Origin: Fasciolopsis buskii
Taxonomy: Eukaryota; Platyhelminthes; Trematoda; Plagiorchiida; Fasciolidae
Direction of reading: 5' to 3'
Length of the DNA: 64,000 nucleotides
Assembly: GCA_008360955.1 (NCBI GenBank)
Contig: LUCM01006187.1
Location: forward strand, 194,512 to 258,511
The position numbers and the translations under genes were made by a program. The notes below the pieces were generated by a model. The model was not told the DNA's origin, made no database searches, and saw only the letters and a program-made list of their open reading frames with translations. Position 1 is the stretch's first letter, and every line of letters begins with the position of its first letter. This document shows, one piece after another, positions 48,175-60,626 of the stretch.

Positions 48175-48738
48175 ATTTCAAATAGTCACCATTCCAATCC
48201 AAACTAGAATAAATCACGGTACAGCCAACCAGCCCAGATGTAGTCAAGTAAACGTTTTAGACCTCTCAACCAGCAAACATTCACTTTATGATATCCATCA
48301 TGATTCTCAGCTTAAATCGATCACATTAGAATGTGTTGTGCGCAAATAAAAGCATTCTCGACTTCCCAGGCAACGTGTAAAATGGATTGAAGATGGATCG
48401 CGAAGAGATGAGTGGCACCTCGACAACTTGTCGAGTATCACTATTGGATGTTTTGCACGTGACCAGACCGATCGATGTGGAATGGAGTGCGACATCCCTT
48501 CGAGTTTAGTGGTGCTTGTAATTGACCGTTAAGAAGACACATGCAAATGAATTCGGCGATGTCACTTGATTGCCTGTTCCGAGATGTTTGACGTGCGTGA
48601 TCGATGTGGACGAATGTGAGACCTGTCTGATCAATTTTCATATTGTCACAATGACTGGGATTGGATTTGGAAGCAGTATATCATAAATTACGTTTATCGA
48701 TCAGATTGAATATCGATAATTTTATTCCCTCAATTTCA
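48175..48738 (-). repeat. right arm of 564-bp inverted repeat
   Basis: Reverse-complement partner of 42736-43299; the spacer between arms is 4875 bp. Inner border: identity stops at 48175. Outer border: it stops after about 48738, and the sequence beyond (CTAAACATCATATTGCTAG) has no counterpart on the left side. Confidence 0.9.
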
Positions 48739-48889
48739 CCTAAACATCATATTGCTAGTCGAAGTAATATTTTTCCACGTTGTGACTTGTTGTATCCTAA
48801 ATTAAATAATCGTTGTCATGGCGTTTTAGTTTTGAAATCCTTTGATTTTGGAGATTTCTTACGGATGTGTCGACGTCATTTTCTCTCGT

Positions 48890-48940
48890 GGTATTATATA
48901 TAAATATACATATGTATATGTATAACTATAAATATATCTC
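48890..48940 (+). repeat. AT-rich microsatellite
   Basis: TATTATATATAAATATACAT, then ATGTATATGTATAACTATAA. It lies between the right inverted-repeat arm and a dispersed repeat. Confidence 0.7.
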
Positions 48941-48956
48941 ACCAGAGTCGAACTGT

Positions 48957-49240
48957 AGCATCAGGAGTGTGCATGGAAGCTGTTCGACGAAGAGTGCACA
49001 GAAAAACCAGTACTGTGATTCGTTGATAATTCTTTGTCAGTTGGGCCTAGCCAACCTTAGGAATGAGGACAGAATGCCCGAGAATATAGAGGCATCAACT
49101 AGTATCTGGATGCGTGAACAAAATTTGTCCGGGAGCACACGACCGGTTTTGCGGTTATTGTTGCTCGTCAGGTATGTGTAGCCGGTGCTCTCGTGTCCAA
49201 ACATCCACATACTTGTTCACTCCGGATTGATAGTTCTCAT
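48957..49240 (+). repeat. unclassified dispersed repeat, copy 2
   Basis: Partner of 28815-29095: AGGAGTGTGCATGGAAG, CCAACCTTAGGAATGAGGAC, GGGAGCACACGACCGGTTTT and GCTCGTCAGGTATGTGTAG. Function unknown; it does not match the LINE or SINE families named here. Confidence 0.6.
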
Positions 49241-49609
49241 CAGAATCAAATCAATTCGTCACTAAGATTGTTTTACATCAAGGTTTTGCAATAGCAAAAA
49301 TAATTCTTGCATTCCTGAATTCACTGAACTCACGATAAATTACAGTCATTAGGAATTGATCATCCTAAGGTGAAAACGGCGGGAGTTGGACGCTATGTTT
49401 CCGTCGGATCAGAGCTGTCTGTGAATGGAAATGCTTCAGGGTCACCGTTGCGGAAACACTCGTTCATAAACATCCATCCAGTTTTTACCAGTGAATCATT
49501 TTTTTTGTGAGTGCTGACCTCGGTCTGTGTCAGAGCTCAGGTTAGTGGTTCCATGAGGTTTTGACCACTGTTCTCGGCTATTAGGCCATAAACCATTCGT
49601 TACAAGTCA

Positions 49610-49805
49610 AGGTGACATTGTCTGTGATCATGCAAATCAGTAGCGGATACTAGGTATATCATGTGGTTATCATGCCACTAAGGTGTTTGACTCAAATCCG
49701 CCCTTCCCACGTTCGCGGATTAGTTAGGGCTTGTTGAATTCGCACTGCTGAGAATTCCTAACAAGAGTGAAAAACTCCACACTACTTTCATGGTCTTTAG
49801 ATAGC
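49610..49805 (+). mobile_element. SINE family B copy
   Basis: Head TGCCACTAAGGTGTTTGACT, B-box region CCACGTTCGCGGATT, then GCACTGCTGAGAATTCC, CTAACAAGAGTGAAAAACTC and CTACTTTCATGG. The order matches 37431-37607. It includes the leader CAAATCAGTAGCGGATACT, also found before the 33.4-kb copy. Confidence 0.65.
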
Positions 49806-52800
49806 GCCCAGACCGTTGATGTGGCATGATGAATAGTTTTGTGTTTCATTCGCTTTGAGGATGGCAATAATTAGTAACTTCGTAACTCGGAATTTGTCCA
49901 TTCGTTTGCAGCCGTTTCGGACCGTGGTATAGTTAATTCAATATAATCGTTCCGATGGGTAGCTATTATTGACAAAGGAAGAAGAATTCTTCCACGTCTG
50001 GTGTATTATACGATTAAGATTGTCGTATATTTGTCATTGGTTTGCATGTAGTCCAGTTAAGAATTAATTAACCAGTCTTTTTAAAATTCCACGAGTTATT
50101 TCTACTCTCAAAAGTCCCCGTGCCTTGAAGACTTTCAAAATCTGTTGGCCGTAGCTCAAGTTGTTGTGGTTTTGAGAGCTAGGCTTGGGATTTAAATAGC
50201 GAACGTTTCATCACCAGTTAAAATAACATCGGTAGTGAGTGTTTGCAGTTGGTGTTCCTCTGCATTTATAAGTGTGTCACCGGCCCCGACTTCTGACCTT
50301 GATCAGGTGATCAGACGTTTGTTTTACACCTTGACATTTTCGGCGTAAATTTTGACCCTAGGGAGATGACGTTTGGTTGGAGTGGTCCGATCCCTTCAAT
50401 TGCGGATCGGTTTTTTCCACCCGGAGCACGTGGATATATTTGGATATGTGGTTCCATTGTTGGTTCGGTATAAACAATTCGGATTTATGGTGACGGGTCT
50501 ATGTGGTTTGATTTCCGTCTTTCTTGTATGGTTGAACGGCTTCCTGTTCATCCGTATCAAAATCTTGTTCACCGAAGCGTGGTGCGAGGAATCTTACCCT
50601 TATTTCCAATACCTTGAAGACCACTGTGTTTATCTCTCTGTGTGCATGTGTATGTGCACGTGTGTGGTTTATTTGTGAGCTTTGAATCCATCATTTGGCG
50701 GTTCTTTGATTCTGCCTCAATCGTCATCCTAGATCCAAACCCTGCTCAGACTGGTTGATCTTGTTTGCTCACAGTCCTAATGATTCAGTGCGGAAAAACG
50801 AAATGCACCTTCCTTGGACTGGGGTAGCAGTTGTTGGATATGCAGGTGACGGATAGAACAGTGAGATTCCCTCACGCGCAATGTTTCCATTTCTCTTCCT
50901 CAAAAGTTACTTTTTTCGATTTTGGGTCGGTATTTTTCAGATATCTGAGAAGACTTCGTGGGCATTTAGGCTATTTTACTAGAGTTCAATTAGCAGACTT
51001 TGAGAATACAAGGGGGTCGCACACCTGTTGAGTGTCCGTAAGGCTTAGTTACATTCTGATCAACTGTGCGACTGAGTTCCATCGTTTTGGTCACTTCAGC
51101 TGTGTCAACATACCGCTGATTGAACAGTTAGTTTGGTTATCTCCTTAGCTATGTATTGAACTCTTGAGCATATTGCCCTTCGCATTATGCCGCAATCATT
51201 TATTTAAACATGTTATCTCTGAAATTTTTTTTTGACATAAATTAGAATGTGACTAAATTATTCACAGTGACATCTGTCAGGATGGTCAAAATGACCATAT
51301 GAAACGTTGCAGGAAGTCAGGGTGAAATGCGCGAAACTAGTTTTATACAGTATGTATCTTTTGGGCAAAACAGCTGAATTGTTCATGAGTGAATGGTCCA
51401 ACGTGGTCGGGAGTGGGATTTTTAATCTTCAGATTGTCTGCTCGCGCAGAGTATCCCTAGAAAATATTCCAAAGCGGTTTATTTCTGAGGAAGACACGCA
51501 TACTACTTTTCCGTGCCCGGACTGTTTCTGTCTAATGATTTTCATCAGATGGATTGTCTAAAGTGAACGATCGGCTAAATCCCGTTCCAAAACCAATCAA
51601 GGGAAGTGTAAGAACCATTAAGTATTGTTCTTGCTAGGATGATGGTTACTTAGGATTTTTAGCCATACCCGAAAGGGCGTATGAACTGAGCAACCAGTCG
51701 TCAACTCCTATCGCGTTATGCGGATGGAAGGTGGTCCCACTGCGTTGTAAATCAACCCTGACATTGATTTGAGCAAGCGAGTGGTAGAATCATGAATTGG
51801 CATATGACAGCTTTCATCGGTCTTACTATACGGCTCCCAACAACTAATCATGGTCCACTCACCAACGGGAAGTCTTGAGCTACCACCATCTGACAGCATA
51901 CCTTTGTTATCGCAAGTCATCATTAACAACAGTCCAAATTTAGGGGGTAACCTCAACACAAGGCTAACCCCCCCCCACGACGACCACCAAACAACAGCCT
52001 GAGACCCGGCATCCCTACAACCCGGATTACCTTTCGGTCTGTCGCATTACAAATTTTCCGGCCTTGTTCAGACCGAACAACAGCTCTGACACCTAAAACC
52101 CTCTCAGTCGATGTCTGTTGCCTCTCAGAGACCATTATATGAGTCTGATACCATCATCCAAATGATGTCTGCGTCGGAATCACAAATTCCGGTACTGTTG
52201 TATCCCGGTAAAAAGTAACACATGAACTATATGAATCCATACTTGGCAACTTCGTGTTAGATGCTCCGGCATACGTTTAGAAGCAACGCAGGAGCAGCGC
52301 CGCGTGACCGGTGGTCGCAGTCCAAAGCATATCATACTCCGAAACTCATCCGTAACTTGGATTGTATACACTGACCGGATATCCGCCTGCATTACCGCAG
52401 AACATAGACTAGTCAATAATGCAACCTTAGTTATAATCCTCTGACATATCGGCGACTCAACACAACAGGTTTTCCAGGTCAGTGTCATGCCATTTCAGAT
52501 TGGACAGAACAACTGCTCACATGTTAGTGTGCACGTATATATCTATGAGCCACATGGGTGGACCAGCAATCAGCAAGGCCGGGCAAAATAGCGATGCAGC
52601 CAGCCGTACACCCACACATCATATAAGAATTACAGTTTTGACGGTTCAGAATAGTCCACGTCGAGTCAAGCTGCTTCTGGATTGTTTTTGGTCTTCATAG
52701 CTGAATTCATTTTGCCGGGTTTAGTTCCAGTCCGCAGCCGGGTTCGTGCGGATCAAAGTAAATGGCTATCACTTTGTGGTTCACCTTTGGGATGTAAGGC

Positions 52801-53325
52801 CCTCCTGATTGTCGTCTAAGCCCACTACCCTACAGGGTATAACTCGAGGCGATACAGGTACCTATATTAAGGAATACATTACTTCCCACAATCAGATCGC
52901 GAAAAGGACGCACTCTGTTGCATAAAGAACACTACTTTATTGATAGTTTTAGTCCCTACTTCAGCAGCTACAATTCTTAGATCATCGTCTGATTGCAGGA
53001 CGCAGCACCTCTGGCACCCAAAGGGGCGTACTGCCACATAGTGCCCATTTTCCGAAAGAAAAGAGCAGTCATAGCTGAATCGCATGTTGGTAATTTATCA
53101 TTAGTCTGGAAAAGTGAATGTATGCCGACCATACTGCTCATGGTCTTTGGGTTCTAACTTCTGGTTTGGAGTGAAACACGCATGCCATTGCGGAGGTTTA
53201 CCTAAGTAAACTCACCACAGCCCAAACACAAAAATTCTTTAGAATCATTCAACATTGTTGAGGTATCTAAATTCTTCACCATCTCCTTTAATGTGAACAC
53301 TTTCTTTCAGGCCATTCAACGTGCA
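49806..53325. other. no recognisable gene
   Basis: Holds a repeat tail at 50155-50290 (listed) and a C-run near 51968. The frame 50373-50678 is hydrophobic in its middle but unsupported. 51960-53320 may contain sequence upstream of the LINE endonuclease fragment; no motif is recognised. Confidence 0.35.
50155..50290 (-). repeat. GATGAAACGTTCGC repeat tail
   Basis: On the minus strand: ACTGGTGATGAAACGTTCGC, then TTTAAATCCCAAGCCTAGCT. Shared with the 3' end of the SINE at 8505-8765 (GGTGATGAAACGTTTGCGAC). The host element of this tail is not identified. Confidence 0.5.
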
Positions 53326-53329
53326 TGCC

Positions 53330-53770
53330 TGCGCTTAAAATGGCCTCATTGAAGACTGATGTCGGCTGCTTCGGTAAAGCAAGAAGCCAGAACTCAAGCC
53401 ATCTGACAGAACTTCAGGAGAATCAGCAATTCCAAGTACTAATCAACGTGATGTCGGGATAATCCCGACTTACAAGGCTAAAGCGGCCCTTTCACACTGG
53501 ATACCAGTTACTGGTCGTTTATGCGCCGTAAGACTCTGGGAGTCGGTCGACGCTCTTGTTTGCAGGTGCAAAGTCTCTGACATGGCAGTGCTAGCTGGTG
53601 GCCTTAATTCGCAAGTTGGAGAACTTAGTGCGACGGAACATTGTATGGGTCGGCATCAATCCTTACCCCATCATCTAGGCCCTAGACTGATGTTCACTGT
53701 GACACTGTGGATAAATGATGCTATCGGTCTGGATTCTAATAATGCGTAGATTTACAGCAGTAGAAGTCCT
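53330..53770 (+). pseudogene. RTE-like LINE, endonuclease domain fragment
   Basis: Translation aligns with the apurinic-type endonuclease of trematode RTE-like LINEs. GCFGKARSQNSSHLTEL corresponds to CCVSETRIQ.SS...L. ALSHWIPVTGRLCAVRLWES corresponds to AL..W.PVN.RLCAVRL.GS. MAVLAGGLNSQVGELSATE then GRHQSLP corresponds to VVAGDFNAQVG.LS..E..LGGR..LP. The catalytic GDFN reads GGLN, losing the aspartate. Frameshifted at the start, with no RT following. This is the only endonuclease part of this LINE family recognised in the window. Confidence 0.7.
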
Positions 53771-53779
53771 ACGGGAATA

Positions 53780-53900
53780 TCATCGCAATTGACTTGACTA
53801 TATCATCCATATCATCAGACACGGGAGTCTTGTGTTCGAGTCCCTCTATCATCGTTCACTTTTCAATCTAACAGTGGTTCCTTCCTCACAAAGTTTAAAC
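53780..53900 (+). mobile_element. tRNA-headed SINE, family F
   Basis: GACACGGGAGTCTTGTGTTC, GTTCGAGTCCCTCTATCATC and an A-rich end. It abuts the endonuclease fragment. A box weak. Confidence 0.4.
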
Positions 53901-54689
53901 TTGTGAAATATTGAATATGAAGAGAATAAAACTAAAAATGATCTAGTAATTAATTTGTTCATCGAAACTTAATACTTTGAAGATGATACCCAAAGCCAAA
54001 TGTCTTCTGGATAGTCTCAGAACAGAACACCAGTCTCAAAAATTCCTATCAACTCTGCCAATGCTGTTTCTAAAAAGCTAACGTATTGTACCGGTGGTTG
54101 ACCTTGTTGAATCCTTTTTATGGTTATCCCATAAATTTTCTGACGTGCTGAAAAAGAAGGAAAATCCTAACCTGTATATAGTATCTAGTAGGTCTGTTTA
54201 GATTTCGGGCTCTACGAGATTTTCTGACATGGTACGTAGAGGCTTTCAGTAGTCAACGACATTAATAAAGTCGCAAGATCTTTGTTTGTCTGTCGTCCTT
54301 CAGTTTTACAGTTTTTCGACAATTTCCGCCTTTATTTGGTAATGCGACGTAGCAGTGAAAACCAAAGCACGTCCATGCAAGGTTGTACCAACTGAATTGA
54401 ACTGAACTCCTGGATATCTAATGATGGTGACAAGGAATCCAGTATGTTCAACGATTACCTATTTTGAGAATGTAATTCATCTCCTTTAGGGATCCATTCA
54501 TATAGGAGACTGACTATATCATGGAAATTAGTAGGGGATGGATACAATCTCGTGTCGTACTGCGGTTCACTAGAGAGTTTAGCTCTAAGCAGGACAGCAA
54601 CGTGGATCTAGGTTCACATCTCTGATGTGATACGACGGATAAATGTACATGGCAGATTTCACAACGACGGGTTCTATTATACTTTACAG

Positions 54690-54980
54690 CTACTAGATGA
54701 GCACTTGCGCAGCTTGACCGGTGGTGGCCAAGGAAATTACATGTCTGTCACCCCAAAAAGACCAAAGGTTCGAATCCAAGTTCAGTCGGTCACTTTGGTG
54801 GTGGATGGTAAGTTTCTGTCGCCTGGCTCAGTCCTAGTGAAACCTTAAGCGATTGCCTCACCCCAAGCTTCAGGGTCATGATAATCAGCTTCCTCTTTCC
54901 CTTGGTGTAGTGGATCTTAACAACTATAGCGCATTACTCTTATGTTTTCATGCGTGGCCCATATAAAGTAAAAATACCGA
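54690..54980 (+). mobile_element. SINE family A copy
   Basis: Head GACCGGTGGTGGCCAAGG, B box AAAGGTTCGAATCCAAG (about 54766), body CGGTCACTTTGGTGGTGGAT, TCTGTCGCCTGGCTCAG, then TGGTGTAGTGGATCTTAAC and a TTACTCTTATG end. An open frame across it (54627-54848) is incidental. Confidence 0.7.
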
Positions 54981-55939
54981 ATCCATTCACTGACGAAGCT
55001 AATGGAGGCTGATGAAATGTGACTACTCAAAATCAACTCACTAGATCTGCGATGTAGGTCAAAAAACTAGGATTTGATCAATATGTCCGTACTAAGACAA
55101 CATTTGGACGTGATTACGTGGACAGTCGGTGTCATGTTTCATCGGATTAATGCCCTGCGGTAAGCAATCCGAAATTCTCGCTTAGGATAAGAGGGAGTGG
55201 GTAGTCTGCTTTCATCAGTGTCCTGGAGAGTCACGTAAGGGTAATAGTTCGTGTAAGTCGAAAGACGAAGACTAGCTGGTGACGGTCATATACTAACAGG
55301 ACGAGTAAATAAGTGGGATTTAGGGAAAAATTTGAAAAAAGGATGATTCCATTGCAGATGAAAACAATAAATGGCCTATATCCCACGAAAATACATAAGA
55401 AACAAGTTTACACAATCTTTCTGTAATTTGGCTATCCACGTTGGCACAGGAGCAATAGCAACACCGTCTGGGTTTTGGTTTTCCTACCGATGTTCATTAC
55501 ACCAAACTTCCCTACCCATCTGATTAGAGAGAGAGGCAATAACACAAATTGACTAACAGTTCCAGCAAAACTGAACACGACATTCGGTTAGTCAGAGTGA
55601 AGTTCCATTCCAATCTGTGTAAAATTTAATGGAAGGTAATGCCTGTACTCTTGGCATGGTGCATACAATTCAGGTGAGATTTGACTTTGTTTCACTAGCA
55701 ACTGTGCAAAATGGAAAGGGAAATAATGGGAAATAGAACCGTTGGTTGTTCCCAAGTAAGAGTGGGAGAAGGAAAGTACTAACTGTTTTTACCGAGACGC
55801 AGTTCGGAAAAATTTTCTTCCGCGTTTGTCCATACGAACCAGTGCTTGCCGTGCTCTCGGGCGACAATGATATCACGTTCCCGTAAATGTTCATTCAAGT
55901 GAGTGGAACGTACGGTTTAAATAAGGTACACGTTACCAT

Positions 55940-56205
55940 GACCACCGGCGGTGGTCAAGTGGATTAAATGTATGCCATCGAAATGGCCAAAGGTTCGAGT
56001 CTCGTATCTGCCGATCACTTTGGCGATATGCGGCAACTCGCCGTCTCCCTGCTTGTTGACATCATTTGGTTCTGTGCCACTCCGATTTTCAGGGTTAGGG
56101 TTATCACCCGTTACCTTCCGTATAGTACTGGGTCCTGGTGTCTATAGGCCATGCTCTTTCCACTACACTCATGTGTGGAGCGTGCCATGAAAAATCACGT
56201 ACTGG
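55940..56205 (+). mobile_element. SINE family A copy
   Basis: Head CGGCGGTGGTCAAGTGGATT (A box), B box AAAGGTTCGAGTCTCG, body ATCACTTTGGCGATATGCGG, GGTTCTGTGCCACTCCG, ACTGGGTCCTGGTGTCTATA and TTCCACTACACTCATGTG. Head and tail are both present, so it is nearly full length at about 260 bp. Confidence 0.75.
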
Positions 56206-56869
56206 CCACTAAAGTTGACGATTGGATTGCACTGATGGTGTCATCTTGGCTATTGACGAAATGTTTCTGTTCTAGAGGCCTAGCTCATGAAAACCGACAA
56301 CCGGAGCTACAAATAGCTGAAGTATTCAAAACCACTGAGACATATATTCTCTCTTTGCACTACCGTACTCGCTTCATAGGGATAATGAAATGCAACTCCT
56401 TATTTGAATGGGCTATGTCTTATTATGTGATTATTGTTTACTTTTAAGCGAATTCATCATGGCCGGTCCGTGGAGGGGAATAAGCCAAGCGTTTTGAGAT
56501 GTAATATTTTCATCGTACACAATCCTAGTCGCGCGTGTGAAGCAATCTGTTGGTAAATGTACACAACCAATAGAATGGGGTCGTGTGTCGGATCACGCGT
56601 TCTTACAAGCAATGCTTAGTTATGTGTTTACTGTTTTGAATTCTGTTACGGAGCGATAATTTTAAGGGAAACAATAGGTAGATTGTTTGTCTGTTTCTCA
56701 TATTGACCCTGGATTTCGGTTTCCAAACTGAAAAAACGAGTAAAACAAAATTCCGCCTCCTCTTAGCGGGTGTCCACTTTTCGTACCGATTAACTTCCTT
56801 TCACTGTTGGAGTACATTTGGGCAATTCTTACAACAATCCGTTTTTAGCATGGTTTGATAAATTTTGTT

Positions 56870-57000
56870 GAAACGACGATGGCCAAACAGTAGTCATTGT
56901 AACCTAGCTGCCGAGGGTTCAAATCCGACTGACACCAGTCGCTTCGCCATTCAGCAGATTCCAAACGGGTACACCTCTTCAGGATTATTAAACAGCTTTC
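56870..57000 (+). mobile_element. SINE family A-like, head and partial body
   Basis: B box GAGGGTTCAAATCCGACTG follows a weak A box; then CCAGTCGCTTCGCC and AGCAGATTCCAAACG resemble the start of the family A body. Truncated. Confidence 0.45.
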
Positions 57001-58639
57001 ACGCAGTGGCTAAATTAAGTAGAAGTATTCTTATTGATAAAAGGTATTTCAAAACGCCCTTAAATTAATCATTCACTATTGGACGATGAATTCTGTCATC
57101 GCGTCTCATAAGGCCACAGTAAACATTTTGCCAACCAAACTGTGTTAGTGTGTGCATGAGTGTAAAAATGTTCACACATGACGTGTATTACCACAAAATG
57201 GTAATTGTCCGCGTGAAGATAGCTAGTTGGTGTGGCACGAGTTTCCCCTTAGTGTCATTTCATACAATACTTTGTTAATCCGTAAAAAAGCAGTCAATAA
57301 TCCTGCCTTTTTTAAGAAATCCTAGGGAGTTGCATTGGATACCTTAGTACGCCACCGTAGAAAGGATAAGTGGGCCGAGAGAAACACCAAACGGTTAATT
57401 GACACTTTGTCAGTTTAATCTGCATAAACTGACCAGAATACTTTATGGTATCAAGTTGAAAGCCAAAAATGAGGGATTTGAAAGTGTTTTAAAATCTAAA
57501 ATTCGATTATGTTGATTATTTGGTCAGCACTCCATGATCGACCATCCCGCTGGCCTATTTGGGCCATCGGTCTTAACTGACGCTTTCATGCGGCTTTTTA
57601 CTCAGTTTATGGATCGGCCTAGTTAATGTCTCGCATTTGCTCATATGTGTTGACCTCTGACGAGAAAAGTGGACTGACCGATTTGGCTTCTATTTTTACA
57701 GAAAACACTAATCCTGTGCTAGTTGCGTTGGTTAAATGGGGTTACGAGTAACCCATTTATATCATGGCGTTAGTGACAACCTAACTGGCAAATAGTACAC
57801 GAACAACGAAAGCTTTTCATAGCCATTTTTTGGGCGAGACCCACAAGCCAACGACTGCTCCTCCTGGGCTGGTAATACCAAGCTTATGGTCTAATGATCA
57901 AAGCTAGTGAATAAACCAGATCCCTCTCGTTATTAATAACCCGTTTGGAAGGTTCCATCTTCACCAATGGGGATGATTTATTTAATGACCATGTTAAATC
58001 ACAGCACATTGCCAAGAAGTCAACAGTATCTCCAATCGAAACCGCGAAATGGGAAAATCATGGTAAGTAGAAAAACATTTAGGTGTTGCAAATTTGAAAG
58101 AATGTCTCCTTTCAAGATTATCGTCCCTCATAACAGAATTCAGTCGAAAGAAATAACACAAAGCAGAACTCAGACCTGGCCGAAGACCGGTCCATGGTGG
58201 TTCAATCAGCAACAGACCAGGTGCACAGTTGGATAACGAGCACGAAACTATTACTCTTGTTTCTCGCGACCATTGTGTGAAACCTGTTCATCTGTAATCG
58301 TTGGCACACTTGTAGTGCAAAGAGAAATTACGAAGAGTTCGACAATCAGAGGTCCATTACGTCGGTTTTGACGTGACACTTTGCACCCAGTGGTTCTGGG
58401 AGATTAAATAGGCCTCGATAATCAACGACCATTCAGTATCTTATCTTTCACTTTATTTATTAATGGAACCACAATGCATATCACTTGAGTTGCATTTTGT
58501 TGTATTTTGTTTTTTTAGATTTTTACGTGCAAAAAATAATTTTGCATATCAGTCAAAAAACGTGAGGGTAAAAATGAAATTGGGGGGGGGAATCTACACT
58601 CACTACCATTTAAAAAAGTAAAAACAAAACTCATCAAGG
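57001..58639. other. no recognisable gene
   Basis: Chance frames only. The 3' flank of the CR1-like element, including a G-run at about 58582-58590, lies at its right end. Confidence 0.4.
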
Positions 58640-58654
58640 AATAATCATAGCACA

Positions 58655-58933
58655 TTATGAAAAGTTGCCCAGGAATTCGGTTAGAACGCCGTCACAGCTT
58701 GTCAAAATGCGTGCTAAATATGAGACAGTCGAGTTCCTATTGATATTGATTCTGTATGGTGTGGAACGAAAAGCACATAGTGTGGAAATATGAGAGTGGC
58801 ACTTTGAAAGATCGTTATGCAGAGGATGCGTGGGATCTGAAAGAATCTCATGAGCAAATATCTCACATGCTGATAAGTGTTGATCACATAGATTGAGTGA
58901 CAACTCAGTTAGTTGTATGAAAGTCGCAGCCAA
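58655..58933 (-). pseudogene. CR1-like LINE C-terminal domain
   Basis: A 92-codon frame with LNLCDQHLSACEIFAHEIL, then DPTHPLHNDLS, then RINRNSTVSYLARIL in split form (RSTPYRININRNSTVSYLAR). It matches the region after RT in CR1-like elements, where a Cys/His-poor tail with H-E-A/C....A....L.DP.HPLH and R..YRNS.IP.LAR.L is usual. It ends with a stop at 58655, probably near the natural end of ORF2. Confidence 0.7.
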
Positions 58934-59174
58934 TAATTGATAGCCCTTGGCGAAGAATTTTAAAATATTTTTTTAAGCAAACCTGGAAAAATAACAGAAG
59001 GATAGTAAAGAAGGATTGGGAAAACATTGGTATACAAATCGAGGGATGGTGCTTTGTTTCATCTTGTAGCGTCAAAGNTTCCTCAATTGAAATGACAAAC
59101 CTCGGTGATTCATTACAAGGTAAAAATGTAAGAAGTCCAATTCATATTTTTATCAATAGTAACTTCGAGATATT

Positions 59175-60334
59175 TCACAGCATCAACCCTGGTAAGGGTT
59201 TTGAGTTGATGAAAGACGTTTCGGATGGGTAGGCCGATCGAGGAAGAAATAGACATTGAAAACATTTAGATGTGTTGAGATCTAAACCAACTCGTGCAGA
59301 GAAATCGTAAACAAAGGATGGGATGTTGGTGAAACTGTGAAAACCGTCGTTGTCCGAAACGGCTTGGGATAGGGTAACATCATCAGCATGCTTAAACAGA
59401 TGACGTGGGGAGCTAGTTGATAAGTCGCTGGTGTAAGTAGAGAAGACAAACGGTGAAAGAAAATCACCATTTAGCACTTCTGAGTTGTTACGCAACGGTT
59501 TTGAAGTTTTCTCTTCCATTCGTGTGCATTGAGTTCGGTTGGTAAAGTAATCAGACAGCCATGCCAATAAAGGACTGAGAAACCAAATGCTTGCAGTTCT
59601 TGAAGTAGAAGAGACCGTGGGACCGAATCAAATGCCAACGAATAGTCTAGAAAGGCTTAACGCACGGACTTCATCGATGCATTTAAGGACCTAGAGATAT
59701 GGCAAATAAGGGAGGCGACAACGTCCAAAGTGAACTTGTTAGATTTATCGGCAAAATGAAAAGAGTAGGCAGGAGGATACATAGAAGAGCGCAGGTGCTC
59801 GAGTATAGCAGGCTCCGTCAGTTTAAGACCAGAAGTTGTTAAGGCGATGGAGCGAAAACGTTTTGCTAGTGCAGCAGAAGTGCTAGATTTTGGGATGTGA
59901 ATGATAGTGGCAGGCCTCTAACAGTCAGAGATGGACGATGGGCTTACTGGTGAATTAATCAGAGAAGTAATTGCATCCATCAGGGCCACAGCAACATATC
60001 ATAAAAGAGCTGAAGACAGAATGCCAGGACCAACCCCTGTGGTAATTTTACTGGTGCAGAGAAGATCGAGCACCTCTTCCCTAGAAAAATTTGTAACTGT
60101 CATATCATCATCACGCTGTCCAAATATGACTGAGGTATAAATGGAAGGATAGATGCAAGCATGATTGATGCTGGAGACATCCGCAGAAGTTTTCGTATGT
60201 TTCCGTTTCTTCCCACACAATAGTTGAATACCTTGCCATAGGATTCGATTGTTATTGCCATTCAGCACTTGGCTGGCGAATTTAGTGTCGATGCGTTTGA
60301 TTTTAGCTTTTATGAGGTTGGAAATACACCGCAC
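59175..60334 (-). pseudogene. CR1-like LINE linker and reverse transcriptase
   Basis: From 60334: a linker ending VLDLLCTSKITTGVGPGILS, matching the VL..L..TKS..GPDGIP lead into RT. Further down in shifting frames: RFRSIALTTSGLKLTEPAIL (FRPIALTS...LE..I), LDYSLAFDSVPR (LDYSSAFDTVPR, RT box with both aspartates), then the open frame 59567-59175. That frame has WLSDYFTNRTQCT, VLNGDFLSPFVFSTYTSDL (VLQGAVLSPFLF..YTSDL) and HADDVTL at residues 60-66, the catalytic box with His for Tyr/Phe, and ends after LNTSKCFQCLFLPRS. Frameshifts near 59.6 and 59.9 kb and 60.0 kb show decay. Confidence 0.8.
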
Positions 60335-60626
60335 GCCTGAGTTATTACGGGATTTGTAGAAGTGCTCCTTGCGTCTTCTTATTGATTTCAGTTCCTGGAT
60401 GGAGATACGGCCATTTGAGACAGACAGTGTTTCTGAGGGGCCGCAGTCTCTGTGAAAAGTTTGACACTGTCACTGAGTAGGGTTAAAAAGAGAAACAGGT
60501 AGACGCAAGTGAAAGGAATTTCTAAAGATGAACAAGATTGTTCTGTGAAAAATTACGGAGGCGAACTTGGATCTGATTTGTTTGCCTGAAGGAATGAAAA
60601 TCTGACCTAGAGTATACCTTGGGCCT

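Noticed and set aside
50373..50678. Membrane protein ORF (hydrophobic middle)
   Set aside because: Pyrimidine-rich DNA readily gives such frames; no start context, splice support or family match.
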